Shown here: in pieces, positions 38,473 to 49,065 of the stretch | Layout: every line of letters begins with the position of its first letter | Position numbering within the stretch: the first letter of the stretch is position 1 | Source: Herbaspirillum hiltneri N3 | GTDB lineage: Bacteria; Pseudomonadota; Gammaproteobacteria; Burkholderiales; Burkholderiaceae_D | Assembly (NCBI RefSeq): GCF_001267925.1 | Contig: NZ_CP011409.1 | Span: forward strand, 4,154,001 to 4,218,000 | DNA: 64,000 bases | Reading direction: 5' to 3' | Translations under genes and position numbers: made by a program | The notes under the pieces: model-generated | What the model was told of the DNA's origin: nothing | Seen by the model: only the letters and a program-made list of their open reading frames with translations | The model's database searches: none

Positions 38473-39165
38473 ATGAAAGAGAAAGTCCTCATCTTCAGTG
38501 GTTCAGGTGTAAGTGCCGAAAGCGGCCTTAGGACCTTTCGCGACATGGGGGGATTGTGGAACGAATATGCCGTCGAAGAGGTTGCTTCCCCTGAAGGATG
38601 GACCAAAAATCCTGAACTCGTTTTGAGTTTTTACAATGAGCGTCGACGAGCTGTTTTATCCGCTAAACCCAACGAGGCGCATAGTGCAATCGCTCGTTTG
38701 GAGGATTTCTTCGATGTTGTTGTAGTTACTCAAAACATTGATGATTTACACGAACGGGCTGGCTCATCCATCGTAATTCACCTTCATGGCGAAATATTGA
38801 GGGCGCGCAGCTCCCTCGACCCAAACTTGACCTATCAGCTGGATGCGCCAACCTTAGAAATCGGCGATATATGTGAAAAGGGAAGCCAGTTGAGGCCTGA
38901 TGTTGTGTGGTTCGGAGAGGAAGTAAGATTTATGAGGGAGGCGGAAAAACACTTCGCAAATGCGGAAAAGATAATTACTGTTGGGACCTCTCTAACCGTC
39001 CATCCGGCCGCCGGCTTACTGAAGAAAGCAAAATTCTCATCAGAGAAATACATAGTCTCTGTTGATGCAATGCATCCGCCGTATGGGCATAGGTTTTTAA
39101 GAGGTAGTGCAACTACGGTCGTTCCCCATATTGTGAATTGCTGGATAGAAGGCCGAAAACCCTGA
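38473..39165 (+). CDS. Sir2 family NAD-dependent protein deacylase lacking the zinc cysteines
   Basis: 230 residues with sirtuin motifs: NAD-binding GSGVSAESGLRTFRD, TQNIDDLHERAG, catalytic His in IHLHGE, then RPDVVWFGE and TVGTSLTVHPAAGLL. The four zinc-binding cysteines normally found after the catalytic His are absent; the protein has only two Cys in all, far apart. The zinc module is therefore replaced or lost, which is unusual for CobB-type enzymes and makes its activity uncertain. It is alone between repeat copies 4 and 5 and may be a lysine deacylase or an NAD-consuming defence-type sirtuin. Confidence 0.88.
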   Translation: MKEKVLIFSGSGVSAESGLRTFRDMGGLWNEYAVEEVASPEGWTKNPELVLSFYNERRRAVLSAKPNEAHSAIARLEDFFDVVVVTQNIDDLHERAGSSIVIHLHGEILRARSSLDPNLTYQLDAPTLEIGDICEKGSQLRPDVVWFGEEVRFMREAEKHFANAEKIITVGTSLTVHPAAGLLKKAKFSSEKYIVSVDAMHPPYGHRFLRGSATTVVPHIVNCWIEGRKP

Positions 39166-39184
39166 GCCGTTGGTTCTAACGAAC

Positions 39185-39208
39185 ATCCGCAATCGGCCAG
39201 GAGCGGAC
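39185..39208 (+). repeat. 24-bp cassette-boundary repeat, copy 5
   Basis: Left half ATCCGCAAT, core CGGCCA, right half GGAGCGGAC. Last copy before the 9.7-kb block without repeats. Confidence 0.9.
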
Positions 39209-39371
39209 TTGTCAGACAATTTCAAAATTGAATAAAGTCTTGGCGAGTTATAAGAATTGCTCTTTAATTCTCTCAAGAAATAGAAAGTGGGTTAGATTTC
39301 TACGAACTTGATTTCCATCTTGCCTCAGCAGCACAAAGTTACATGAGCTAGCCACGAACACTGCCCAACCT

Positions 39372-40289
39372 TTATGCGAATACCGTTTTATGCATTTCGA
39401 TGGCGAACAGTTCGACTGCTTTGATAGCCGCAATCGAAGTCCCTGTCTTATCTAATGGTGGCGACCAGGCGCATACCGCACCAAATCGTGGAATCACTGC
39501 CAGCACACCTCCACCAACGCCGCTCTTAATTGGCAAACCAATGCTGAAGGCGGTTTCGCCAGACGCTTCATAGGTGCCGCTGCTCATCATTAGGGCACAG
39601 ACTTGTTGTACTTGGCGAGATTGAAGAATCTGTCGACCATCGCGATCGACGCCGGCGTTCGCCAGGAAAAGTGCAGAAACTGCCAAGTCTCGACAGCTGG
39701 CTGCGATCGCGCACTGGGCACAATACGCACTTACCACCTCATCAACTGCGTTGTTGAAGTTGTTAAAGCTTTTCATCAGATAGGCAGCGGCCTTGTTGCG
39801 GTGAGCAAAAGCGAATTCGCCTGCCGCCACTTCCGTGTCATAGTTAATACTTGGATTGCCAGAGAGCTCACGCATAAGTGTAACGACCGCTCGTTCCATT
39901 TGCGTATTTCGGCTATAAAGCAAATCCGATACAACTAGCGCACCAGGATTCAGAAATGGATTACGCGGCTTACCAGACTCCAGTTCCAGCTCCAACAATG
40001 AGTTGAACTGGTTTGAGCTAGGTAACCTGCCGACACGCATCCACAACGAATCTCCCTCACGACTCGACGCTAACACGAGAGCGAAGAGCTTTGAAATACT
40101 TTGAATGGAGAACGGTTCATCTGCATCACCCGCCGTATAGACATTTCCATCTAGGGTGGCCACAGCAAAACCGAATTTGGATGGGTCTACACGCATCAGT
40201 GGAGGTATATAGCCGGCTAGCTGACCTTGCGTGGCGAGCGGCCGCGCTTGGATAGCGACCCGGTTAATACAGTCTTGAATATCATGCAT
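39372..40289 (-). CDS. glsA: Glutaminase A
   Basis: Hydrolyses L-glutamine to glutamate and ammonia; serine-dependent beta-lactamase-like fold. 305 residues, normal length. The catalytic Ser-Lys pair is in FSIQSISKLF; other family blocks are NPFLNPGALV, YCAQCAIAASCRDLA and GLPIKSGVGGGVLAVIP. It lies 138 nt downstream of the M20 hydrolase on the same strand, so both may be one transcription unit releasing ammonia and amino acids from amides. Confidence 0.95.
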   Translation of the reverse strand: MHDIQDCINRVAIQARPLATQGQLAGYIPPLMRVDPSKFGFAVATLDGNVYTAGDADEPFSIQSISKLFALVLASSREGDSLWMRVGRLPSSNQFNSLLELELESGKPRNPFLNPGALVVSDLLYSRNTQMERAVVTLMRELSGNPSINYDTEVAAGEFAFAHRNKAAAYLMKSFNNFNNAVDEVVSAYCAQCAIAASCRDLAVSALFLANAGVDRDGRQILQSRQVQQVCALMMSSGTYEASGETAFSIGLPIKSGVGGGVLAVIPRFGAVCAWSPPLDKTGTSIAAIKAVELFAIEMHKTVFA

Positions 40290-40427
40290 TTGGTAACAGG
40301 TTTTACTTTCCAGTTGTTGGATGAGGAGACTCCTGCGGTCGCTTCGCGGAATTCTGAATCCAACCTCTCACTGTCTTAAACATAAATCTATTGCCATCAA
40401 TGGGTCATACATCGGCGTTACCGGATG

Positions 40428-41639
<1,212 letters not shown>

Positions 41640-41640
41640 C

Positions 41641-41670
41641 GTATAATTTGAATGGTTGACATGTTGTCAA
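41641..41670 (-). promoter_or_regulatory. Promoter-like and palindromic site upstream of the M20 hydrolase
   Basis: On the - strand TTGACA (41670-41665) and TTATAC (41646-41641) are spaced 18 bp, a good sigma-70 pattern. The -35 overlaps a palindrome, TTGACA-TGT-TGTCAA, at 41656-41670 that could bind the divergent LysR protein. The start point would fall about at the first ATG. Confidence 0.45.
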
Positions 41671-41885
41671 GGTCGTTCCGGCAATCACATTTCACGCATG
41701 TAAACCTGTCGACGCATTTCAGATTGACCTGAACATCAGAGCGGCAGCAAATAAGGGCGGTAGTATCTGGACAAGAATGAACCCCCGAAAATAAGAACGG
41801 GGAAGAGGCCGGGATTGGAAAGTATTGGAGGCCGATTGTAGGTACGTTCCCCAGACTTGAAAATTACTGTTTTTGTATAGATAAA

Positions 41886-41900
41886 ATACCTTCAAGGTAT
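41886..41900 (+). promoter_or_regulatory. LysR-type binding site upstream of the lysR gene
   Basis: Perfect palindrome ATACCTT-C-AAGGTAT holding a T-N11-A motif, 11 bp before the lysR start. This is the classical recognition pattern of LysR-type regulators and suggests autorepression. Confidence 0.6.
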
Positions 41901-41910
41901 ATCGCTCATC

Positions 41911-42810
41911 ATGGAAATCCGACATCTTCGCTACTTCTTAGCCGTCGCCGAGCACGGTAGTGTGGCCGAAGCGGCGCGCAAACTGAATATCGTCCAGCCG
42001 GCGCTCAGTCGCCAAATTCACGATCTGGAAGAACAATTGGGAACCCAATTGTTCCAACGCAGCATCAGAGGCACCCAGCTCACGGTAGCCGGTGCGCAAT
42101 TTATGAAAGATTGCAGCAAATTGTTGATCGATCTTGAGGACGCCAAGAAGCGCGCCCTGCGCGCCGCTTCCGGCAAGCTCGGCTCGCTGCGCATTGGTAT
42201 CTCTCCCAATCACACCGCCCATCCTGAATTATTGAGACGACTGCGTCGATTCCGCGAAATATTCCCTGATGTTGCATTGATGCTGGAACCGGCGTTGTCG
42301 CCACGGCAGTTGCTGGACGTCAAAGAAGAACGTATGGACGGGGGCTTTATCGCGTTTCGCGATCTTGCTGACAAACAGTTATCCGGTATAAAGGTATTGC
42401 GCTCGGGGTTGATGCTTGCGGTTTCGAGCGATCATAAGTACGCGGGACAACCACCTGATCGGCTCAGTGAAATGAAGGATGAGCCTTGTGTCTGGTTCCC
42501 GCGTGATCGCGCTCCCGAGTATCACGATTATCTGATACAGCAGTGCATGGCCGCAGGTCTGACGCCCAAACAAATTCTTGTCGGAACGGACGTTGGCTCT
42601 ACTCTGGGTATGGTTGCGGCCGGCATGGGCTACTCCATCGTATCGGAAGCATCGAAATACAATAGCCCTAGCGGCGTCGTGCTGCATCAGCACGCCGACA
42701 TACCTGATGTCCATGATGTCGAATTCATTTTCCTCAGCGAAAATGATTCGCCTATTCTGCGAGCCTTCGCGGAAGTCATGAATGATGGTGGATCCCATAG
42801 CAAGTCGTAA
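41911..42810 (+). CDS. LysR family transcriptional regulator
   Basis: 299 residues. N-terminal helix-turn-helix (about 1-60: MEIRHLRYFLAVAEHGSVAE, VQPALSRQIHDLEEQLG), followed by the two-lobed substrate-binding domain (about 90-295). It is transcribed away from the M20 hydrolase across 271 bp, the usual layout of a LysR regulator and its target. The inducer may be the hydrolase substrate or product; this is inferred from position only. Confidence 0.93.
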   Translation: MEIRHLRYFLAVAEHGSVAEAARKLNIVQPALSRQIHDLEEQLGTQLFQRSIRGTQLTVAGAQFMKDCSKLLIDLEDAKKRALRAASGKLGSLRIGISPNHTAHPELLRRLRRFREIFPDVALMLEPALSPRQLLDVKEERMDGGFIAFRDLADKQLSGIKVLRSGLMLAVSSDHKYAGQPPDRLSEMKDEPCVWFPRDRAPEYHDYLIQQCMAAGLTPKQILVGTDVGSTLGMVAAGMGYSIVSEASKYNSPSGVVLHQHADIPDVHDVEFIFLSENDSPILRAFAEVMNDGGSHSKS

Positions 42811-43371
42811 AAGACCACGAGAGCGACTCGCATCGCACCAAGTTTATGGTCCGGTGCATCGTCAGCAATGTCCTTCACTGGCTTGATCCGACTCGTCGCA
42901 TGAGACCAACAACATGACAATCCCACCGGCTATAGCTAATCCAAGCATCTATACTTAACAAGCATAGAAACAATAGCAAAACAGTAATTTTCAAACCGCC
43001 GACTTCTGCATATGCTCTGATAATAATGAAAAATATTGCAATATCGGAAGCTTGAAAAGGGACCTGAGTCTTTACCTGGCGATTATCTTTTTTCAATCGT
43101 TTCCGGTCAGCATAGGAGACCGACAAACCAGAAAATATAGAACATGTTCTGACCGATTTTTCCGTCAAACATGATTTCGTCCATTTTCCATTACGTTTTT
43201 GCTTCACTCATTTGAATGGGGCACCCAGCTCAGAACTGCTGGGCCGTTACGGCATATCTGTCACGCGACTAAAAGTCTCAGCCAATCGTCGGCAGGGAGG
43301 CTTGAGCGCTCGGGAGTCGACACGTCTAAAGATTAAATATAACGGCTAACATTTACCTAGCGAGAAGTTTG
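42811..43371. other. Gene-free region between lysR and the ABC transporter
   Basis: 561 bp. A 110-codon open frame on the - strand has no family features, composition or ribosome site to support it. The last part should contain the promoter of the ABC genes, but I see no clear consensus. Confidence 0.4.
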
Positions 43372-44085
43372 ATGATCTACCAGTTCGATTTTTCTTCTGT
43401 CCTCGAGTATACAAAGGTGCTTGAACAAGGCGTGTTGATGACGATACGATTAATCGTCGTCGGCGGTGTTGCAGGCGTCACACTTGGTATCTTCGGCGCT
43501 TGGGCGCGCACTCAAGGGCCACGCTGGCTCAAGCTGATTATCAGCGCTTATGTAGAGTTGATCCGTAATACTCCTTTTCTGGTCCAACTATTTTTTATCT
43601 TTTTCGGTCTGCCTAGTATCGGCGTGACGATCACCGAATTACAGGCGGCGATTATCGCCATGGTGATCAATCTCGGCGCGTACAGCACCGAAATAATCCG
43701 TGCCGGCGTATCCGCAATTGCGCGCGGTCAAATTGAAGCAGCGCTGAGTCTGTCGATGACGCGACTACAGGTTTTCCGCTATATCATCCTGCGCCCCGCT
43801 TTACAAAAAGTCTGGCCAGCACTGTCGAGCCAGATCGTGATTGTCATGCTCGGCTCGTCGATATGTTCACAGATTTCAGTAGAAGAATTGTCGTTTGCCG
43901 CTAACTTCATCCAGAGCCGCAACTTCAGAGCCTTCGAAGCCTATTTGGTCACCACTCTTATCTACCTGATCATGGCGATTCTGTTGAGGCAGATCTTGCA
44001 TTACATAGGAAGACGTTTCGTATTTCATCGACCCAGTGTCGAAGCACCGAAACCCATCGCCATTCTCAAGGGAGGCCAGGCATGA
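43372..44085 (+). CDS. Polar amino acid ABC transporter permease 1
   Basis: HisM/GlnP-type permease of 237 residues with about five membrane segments. The HEAT-like family block RGVLMTIRLIVVGG-type start, AYVELIRNTPFLVQLFFIFF and the EAA loop RGQIEAALSLSMTRLQVFRY are clear. ATG 43372 follows a GAGAAG ribosome site. It overlaps the second permease gene by 4 nt. Together with its neighbours it forms a two-permease, one-ATPase amino acid importer. Confidence 0.92.
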   Translation: MIYQFDFSSVLEYTKVLEQGVLMTIRLIVVGGVAGVTLGIFGAWARTQGPRWLKLIISAYVELIRNTPFLVQLFFIFFGLPSIGVTITELQAAIIAMVINLGAYSTEIIRAGVSAIARGQIEAALSLSMTRLQVFRYIILRPALQKVWPALSSQIVIVMLGSSICSQISVEELSFAANFIQSRNFRAFEAYLVTTLIYLIMAILLRQILHYIGRRFVFHRPSVEAPKPIAILKGGQA

Positions 44086-44738
44086 GCAGCTTCACGATCT
44101 GGGACATTGTCCGCAATTTATTACTGGCGCTCCGTTGGACAGTGGCATTGTCCCTACTGTCGTTCTTGTTAGGCGGCACGCTAGGTCTCGTGCTTCTGTT
44201 CATGCGCAATTCCAGATATCGCATCCTGCGCGACATCATCCGCGTCTATATCGAAGTGTTCCAGGGCACACCGCTGCTAATGCAATTGTTTCTGGTGTTC
44301 TTCGGTATTGCACTGTTCGGTACCGAGGTGTCTGCTTGGCTCGCTGCCGGCGTAGCACTAACGTTATGGAGCGCCTCCTTTCTCGCAGAAATCTGGCGTG
44401 GTTGCGTCGATGCAATTCCACGTGGCCAATGGGAAGCTTCAGCCTGTCTGGCGATGAATCGCTTTCAGCAAATGCGCTATATCGTTTTGCCACAAGCACT
44501 GCGTGTCGCCATTCCTCCCACTGTGGGTTTTGGCGTTCAAATCATCAAGGGAACGGCGGTCACCTCGATCATCGGATTTGTCGAGTTATCTAAGGCCGGC
44601 ACCATCATCACCAACGCCACGTTTCAACCGTTCATCGTCTTCGGGCTGGTCGGTCTTATGTACTTCGTGCTGTGCTGGCCGCTGTCAAAATATAGTCAAT
44701 TCTTGGAAAGGAAGTTCAATGTCGCTCATCGTCATTGA
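44082..44738 (+). CDS. Polar amino acid ABC transporter permease 2
   Basis: 218 residues, about five membrane segments, same family as the preceding permease. Recognisable parts are YIEVFQGTPLLMQLFLVFFG and the ATPase-contact loop RGQWEASACLAMNRFQQMRY. Start ATG overlaps the upstream stop (ATGA), and its 3' end overlaps the ATPase gene by 20 nt, so the three are translated together. Confidence 0.92.
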   Translation: MSSFTIWDIVRNLLLALRWTVALSLLSFLLGGTLGLVLLFMRNSRYRILRDIIRVYIEVFQGTPLLMQLFLVFFGIALFGTEVSAWLAAGVALTLWSASFLAEIWRGCVDAIPRGQWEASACLAMNRFQQMRYIVLPQALRVAIPPTVGFGVQIIKGTAVTSIIGFVELSKAGTIITNATFQPFIVFGLVGLMYFVLCWPLSKYSQFLERKFNVAHRH

Positions 44739-45450
44739 GAACGTCAAAAAGAGTTACGGGAACAATGCTGTCCTCAGAGGCATCGACCTTGAAATCAATG
44801 CCGGCGAAGTCATTGCCATCATCGGCAAAAGCGGCTCCGGAAAAAGCACACTGCTACGCTGTATCAACGGGTTGGAAACCATCGATGAAGGTTTGATCAG
44901 CGTCGGTGATGTTCTGCTTGGCCGTAGTGAACGCGAGTTGCGCGAATTGCGTCTGCGCGTGGGCATGATCTTCCAGCAGTTCAATTTGTTCCCCCATCTG
45001 AGCGTAGGCCGCAACGTCATGATCTCTCCGATTATCGTCAAGGGCGCGAAAGAGCAGCAGGCGCGAGAAATCGCACAACAAAATCTGACACGTGTCGGCC
45101 TCGCGGAAAAATTCGACAGTTATCCCGATCAGCTCTCTGGCGGCCAGCAGCAGCGTGTCGCGATTGCGCGAGCACTGAGCATGCAACCGAAAGCCTTGTT
45201 ATGCGACGAAATTACCTCGGCGCTTGACCCGGAGCTGGTCAACGAAGTATTGGGTGTAGTGCGCAAGCTTGCTACCGAAGGCATGACGCTGGTCATGGTT
45301 ACGCATGAAATGCGCTTTGCACGTGAAGTGTGCGACCGCGTGGTATTCATGCACCAAGGAAGAGTGCATGAAATTGGGCCACCGGAAGAATTTTTCAGCA
45401 AACCAAAGACCCCTGAGCTCCAACAATTCCTCGGTATGGTCAGTGTCTGA
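44719..45450 (+). CDS. Polar amino acid ABC transporter ATP-binding protein (GlnQ/HisP type)
   Basis: 243 residues. Walker A GKSGSGKSTLLRCINGLE, signature QLSGGQQQRVAIARALSM, Walker B ALLCDEITSALDPELV and the His switch VTHEM. The RCINGLE sequence after Walker A is typical of amino acid importers. It is the third gene of the operon and ends 36 nt before a strong terminator. A substrate-binding protein gene lies 2.3 kb downstream beyond a chemoreceptor gene on the other strand and is the likely partner. Confidence 0.94.
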   Translation: MSLIVIENVKKSYGNNAVLRGIDLEINAGEVIAIIGKSGSGKSTLLRCINGLETIDEGLISVGDVLLGRSERELRELRLRVGMIFQQFNLFPHLSVGRNVMISPIIVKGAKEQQAREIAQQNLTRVGLAEKFDSYPDQLSGGQQQRVAIARALSMQPKALLCDEITSALDPELVNEVLGVVRKLATEGMTLVMVTHEMRFAREVCDRVVFMHQGRVHEIGPPEEFFSKPKTPELQQFLGMVSV

Positions 45451-45485
45451 TCTCCTGAATGGACACAGAACAAAGGCCATTTTTC

Positions 45486-45520
45486 AACGCCGGCATTCAT
45501 GAGGATGCCGGCGTTTTTTT
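45486..45520 (+). terminator. Rho-independent terminator after the ABC operon
   Basis: Perfect 11-bp stem AACGCCGGCAT/ATGCCGGCGTT with an 8-nt loop, followed by seven T. It lies between the ABC operon and the convergent chemoreceptor gene. Confidence 0.92.
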
Positions 45521-45556
45521 AGATGAAGCCAGGTTGGATCGGATTGGCGACAGGTA

Positions 45557-47227
45557 TCAAGCGCGCAATAGTTTTCTGAGACTTGCTCCATTCTTCGGTG
45601 CAGACAATGCGGGCGAGGCTGGAGATGCTGTTGTCGCCACATGCGATGCCGCGACATTGCTGTCGGCAACCAGCGCTGATGAATCTGTGATGAACACGCT
45701 AACCAGCTTGGCAAGATTGGCCGCTTGCTGTTGCATTGCGTCGGCAGCCGATGCGGCTTCCTCCACCAGCGCAGCATTTTTCTGCGTCACATGATCAAGC
45801 TGCGTGACGGTATCATTGACTTGCTCTATACCTTCGGCTTGTTCCTGGCTGGCCTCGCTGATTTCATGCACGATGGAGGTTACGCGCTTGACGCTGGTGA
45901 CAACATTGGCCATTGTGGCGCCGGCGCGTTCCACTTGCATGCTGCCGTTGCTTACCCGCTTGACCGAATCATCGATCAGCGCTTTGATTTCTTTGGCGGC
46001 GGCTGCCGAACGCTGTGCCAAGCTACGCACTTCAGATGCAACTACCGCAAAACCTCTACCCTGTTCACCTGCACGCGCGGCTTCAACGGCCGCGTTCAAA
46101 GCAAGGATATTGGTCTGGAAAGCGATACCGTCAATCACGCTGATGATATCAACGATCTTCTTCGAGGATGCATTGATTTCCCCCATGGTCTGCACCATGT
46201 CATCGACGGCATTACCTCCTTCGATCGCGATGCTTGAAGCGGAACTGGCAAGCTCACTGGCTTCGCGCGCGTTGTCCGCGTTGCTGCGTACGGTCGAGAT
46301 CAGTCCCTCCATCGCAGATGCTGTCTCCTCAAGTGCGCTGGCTTGCGATTCGGTGCGAGAGGACAAATCCATGTTTCCTGCGGCAATCTCACGCGACGCT
46401 GTCGCGATGGTGACGGTGCCGGTACGCACGTTATTGACGATATTCCGGAGATTGGTATTCATGGCCTGCAATGACATCAGCAATTGCCCGACCTCATCCG
46501 TCCTCTTGATCTGGATCTCCGTAGTCAAATCTCCATCAGCTACCTTTCTCGAAATTTCCACTGCCTGCCTGAGAGGCCGAACTATACTCAGTGTAAGCAG
46601 CCACGCACACGACACGCCAAAAAGCAGCGCAGCGATTTCTACAATCAGCAAAAGAATACGGCTTTGGGCGGCGATGACATCAATCTGCAGAGAAGTCTTG
46701 TCGATTTCGGCTTGCTCCCATTCGAGCAGTTTTTGCAATGTTGCCTGATAGCGCTTAGAAGCAGGCACGAATTCTTGCACCAGAATCTGATTTCCTTCCT
46801 CGGCGTCGCCATTGGATTTGAGCTCCATCAAATGAAAATTGATTTTGGCGTAGTTGACCTGCTGTTCCAGCACCTGCCTGTAGAGCTCCTTTTCTTCGTC
46901 GCTGACCAGCAAGGATCCGATCTGCTTTTGCAAGGCAACGGCATCTTTTTTTGCGATTAAATCTTCATTAAGAAAAAACGCATTGAGCATTTGGTCCGTG
47001 CTGCGCAAAATCGCGATCGTACGCAAAATTCCCCCACGCAGATTCGTGTTGAGGGCCGAGATCAATCGTTCCTTGCGTACCGATTCGTCAACCATGGCGC
47101 GCGTCACCTTTGACACTACCTGCATGCGCCAGATGCCGATGCCGGTACTGACGATGGATAGTGCCAGAATGATGGCAAAGCCGATGGCCAGACGATCTCC
47201 GATTTTCATGTTGCTCAAGCGTTTCAT
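45557..47227 (-). CDS. Methyl-accepting chemotaxis protein
   Basis: 556 residues: membrane segment at about 13-30, a four-helix-bundle periplasmic domain (about 35-190), a second membrane segment ([20 protein letters not shown] region), HAMP, and the signalling domain with [20 protein letters not shown] and [19 protein letters not shown]. The start at 47227 has an excellent ribosome site (AAGGAGGAAG). It lies between the ABC importer genes and their probable binding protein gene, so it may sense the same compound, directly or through that protein. Confidence 0.95.
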   Translation of the reverse strand: MKRLSNMKIGDRLAIGFAIILALSIVSTGIGIWRMQVVSKVTRAMVDESVRKERLISALNTNLRGGILRTIAILRSTDQMLNAFFLNEDLIAKKDAVALQKQIGSLLVSDEEKELYRQVLEQQVNYAKINFHLMELKSNGDAEEGNQILVQEFVPASKRYQATLQKLLEWEQAEIDKTSLQIDVIAAQSRILLLIVEIAALLFGVSCAWLLTLSIVRPLRQAVEISRKVADGDLTTEIQIKRTDEVGQLLMSLQAMNTNLRNIVNNVRTGTVTIATASREIAAGNMDLSSRTESQASALEETASAMEGLISTVRSNADNAREASELASSASSIAIEGGNAVDDMVQTMGEINASSKKIVDIISVIDGIAFQTNILALNAAVEAARAGEQGRGFAVVASEVRSLAQRSAAAAKEIKALIDDSVKRVSNGSMQVERAGATMANVVTSVKRVTSIVHEISEASQEQAEGIEQVNDTVTQLDHVTQKNAALVEEAASAADAMQQQAANLAKLVSVFITDSSALVADSNVAASHVATTASPASPALSAPKNGASLRKLLRA

Positions 47228-47710
47228 TCTTCCTCCTTGATATTTGACGCAATTGCTGCGTTGAGTGACCTCCGGCTCAACGTTGCGTAGCGATCTGCAT
47301 CACACTTCCCCGATCCTTTTACGGTATGTGAGAAAGTTGGAAATAGTTTCCCCGATCATTTCAGCTGCATCGACTTGGCATAGATTTGCTATCGCCAATC
47401 ACTAAAATTGGGGCACTGACGATTTAAGCCGGTTCCCAATACTTATAAGGGTTTCAAGGAAGTTTTGCTTATACTTTAAAAACATGAAATCTATGCCTAA
47501 ACGGTAGTTTACATAGCGTGATCGCACTCCTAAACTTGCCGTCGCAATAACGGAAAACCGAACTAGGTGTTCATCACGTCACTTGATGGCTTCAGGCTTA
47601 ATTTTTTATCGCTGTTCTTGTTCTGGCATTGCTGTGTCTTTCTTGCGGTCGCTTACCGTGCACCTCATTATCTGAAGTGCGTTTTACTACATGTTTAATT
47701 TGGGGAAGAA
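47228..47710. promoter_or_regulatory. Divergent regulatory region of chemoreceptor and binding-protein genes
   Basis: 483 bp with no credible gene, AT-rich toward the right. It must hold promoters for the two divergent genes; I can point to TTGCTT and TATACT around 47,465-47,480 only as weak candidates. Confidence 0.35.
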
Positions 47711-48508
47711 ATGAAATTCGCGAAACTTCTAGTGCTTTTCTCTGCCATTACCTTGGCTTTGGCCGCGTTCGGTGTGCGTGCCGATGCGCTATCCGACATC
47801 ACTAAATCCGGCACCATCCGTATCGCGGTCCCTCAAGATTTTCAACCGTACGGCTCGGTCAATTCTGATTTGCAGTTGCAAGGACTTGATATCGACGTTG
47901 CCCGACTCGTCGCCAAAGGTCTCGGCGTCAAAGTGGTGTTGGTTCCGGTTGCGAGTGCTAACCGTATTCCTTACTTGCAAACGCACAAGGTCGACTTGGT
48001 AATTTCGACATTAGGCCGTAACGCCGAACGCGACAAAGTGTTGGACTTTACTCAGCCATACGCGCCGTTCAACAATAGCCTGTTCGGTGCATCGGAGATC
48101 AAGGTTAGTGGTCCGTCGGACATGGCGAATCAGACCGTCGGCGTGGCGCGCGGCACTTTTGAAGATATTCAGTTGACCAAGACTGTGCCGGCGAGCACGG
48201 TGATCAAGCGTTATGAAGACAATAATACGTTGATCTCCGCCTATGTCTCGGGCCAGGTCAAATTGATAGGCACCGGCGACTTTGTGGCGATCACGCTCGG
48301 CGAAAAGGATCCCGACCACAAACCTGTCTTTAAATACACGATTCAGGAATCGCGATGTGTGATCGGCCTTAACAAGGGCGAAGCGCCATTGCAGGCTAAG
48401 GTCAACGAGATTCTGACAAAATCCAAGAAGTCGGGTGAGCTTAATGCTCTCGTCAAGAAGTGGTTGAATGCGCCGCTGCCGGAAAAACTGGCAACTACCT
48501 ACGAGTAA
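47711..48508 (+). CDS. Periplasmic amino acid-binding protein of an ABC transporter
   Basis: 265 residues, family 3 solute-binding protein. A signal peptide of about 24 residues ends in FGVRADA. The mature protein begins DITKSGTIRIAVPQDFQPYG and contains GLDIDVARLVAKGLGVKVVL and LVISTLGRNAERDKVLDFTQ. ATG 47711 has GGGGAAG upstream. It most likely feeds the permease/ATPase genes at 43.4-45.4 kb, which lack a binding protein of their own. Confidence 0.92.
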   Translation: MKFAKLLVLFSAITLALAAFGVRADALSDITKSGTIRIAVPQDFQPYGSVNSDLQLQGLDIDVARLVAKGLGVKVVLVPVASANRIPYLQTHKVDLVISTLGRNAERDKVLDFTQPYAPFNNSLFGASEIKVSGPSDMANQTVGVARGTFEDIQLTKTVPASTVIKRYEDNNTLISAYVSGQVKLIGTGDFVAITLGEKDPDHKPVFKYTIQESRCVIGLNKGEAPLQAKVNEILTKSKKSGELNALVKKWLNAPLPEKLATTYE

Positions 48509-48835
48509 AGCGATGCAAGTGACTAGCACTCACGATATTTTTTGGACCGGACAGTCGCTCCTTAAATGTCGTGCCAAGTCTTCTCAGGAGCGGCACTAAT
48601 TTTTTCTTCGACGATGACTAGAGCCTAGCCGGGATTGATCTGGTGTAGTCCTAGTACATATCTATCGGGGGTCTCAGGATTTACGATCTTTAGCACCTGA
48701 TCCTCCGGCCTGTTTCCACGATACGATGATGTTAGTGTCCCGAAGTTCGTCAATTCAATAAGTACCCGTATTCATTGTCACGTTACGGCCACCTGATTAA
48801 CATTCGTCGAAAATTGATTCCGCTATGCCGTTTCA

Positions 48836-48873
48836 AAAGTCAAAAGCCACCTGTATGGGTGGCTTTTGACTTT
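48836..48873 (+). terminator. Long perfect hairpin downstream of the binding-protein gene
   Basis: Perfect 16-bp stem AAAGTCAAAAGCCACC/GGTGGCTTTTGACTTT with a 6-nt loop, 20 bp before repeat copy 6. There is no clean T run after the stem, so termination is plausible but unproven. Confidence 0.5.
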
Positions 48874-48892
48874 GGAGCACTCGCCGTATTCC

Positions 48893-48916
48893 GTCCGCAA
48901 GCGGCCAGAAACCGAC
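48893..48916 (+). repeat. 24-bp cassette-boundary repeat, copy 6
   Basis: Left half GTCCGCAAG, core CGGCCA, right half GAAACCGAC. First copy after the 9.7-kb block without repeats. Confidence 0.88.
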
Positions 48917-49065
48917 TTATCGTGCCGTTGAATGCTTTGCATAAAGTGGACACTAATGTACGCTGAAGCACGAGGATTGGAGATCGGCTCAGCGTAGACT
49001 AGCAGCGAACGGCGGTCGTAGCTTTGCGAAGCCTTGTTTGCTCCGCAAAGCCGGTGAAGAGTAGA

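Larger units (their letters stand above)
48509..49065. other. Gene-free region with hairpin and repeat copy 6
   Basis: 557 bp without a credible gene. It holds a long hairpin at 48836-48873 and the 24-bp repeat at 48893. Another hairpin (GCTTTGCG at 49021-49028 with CGCAAAGC at 49044-49051) lies just after the convergent SDR stop. Confidence 0.45.

Noticed and set aside
42875..43207. A 110-codon - strand gene in the gap before the ABC operon
   Set aside because: No ribosome site, no homology features, and unlikely residue composition.
48778..48801. A further repeat copy around GTCACGTTA-CGGCCA
   Set aside because: Only the core and part of the left half match; the right half does not, so I did not count it.
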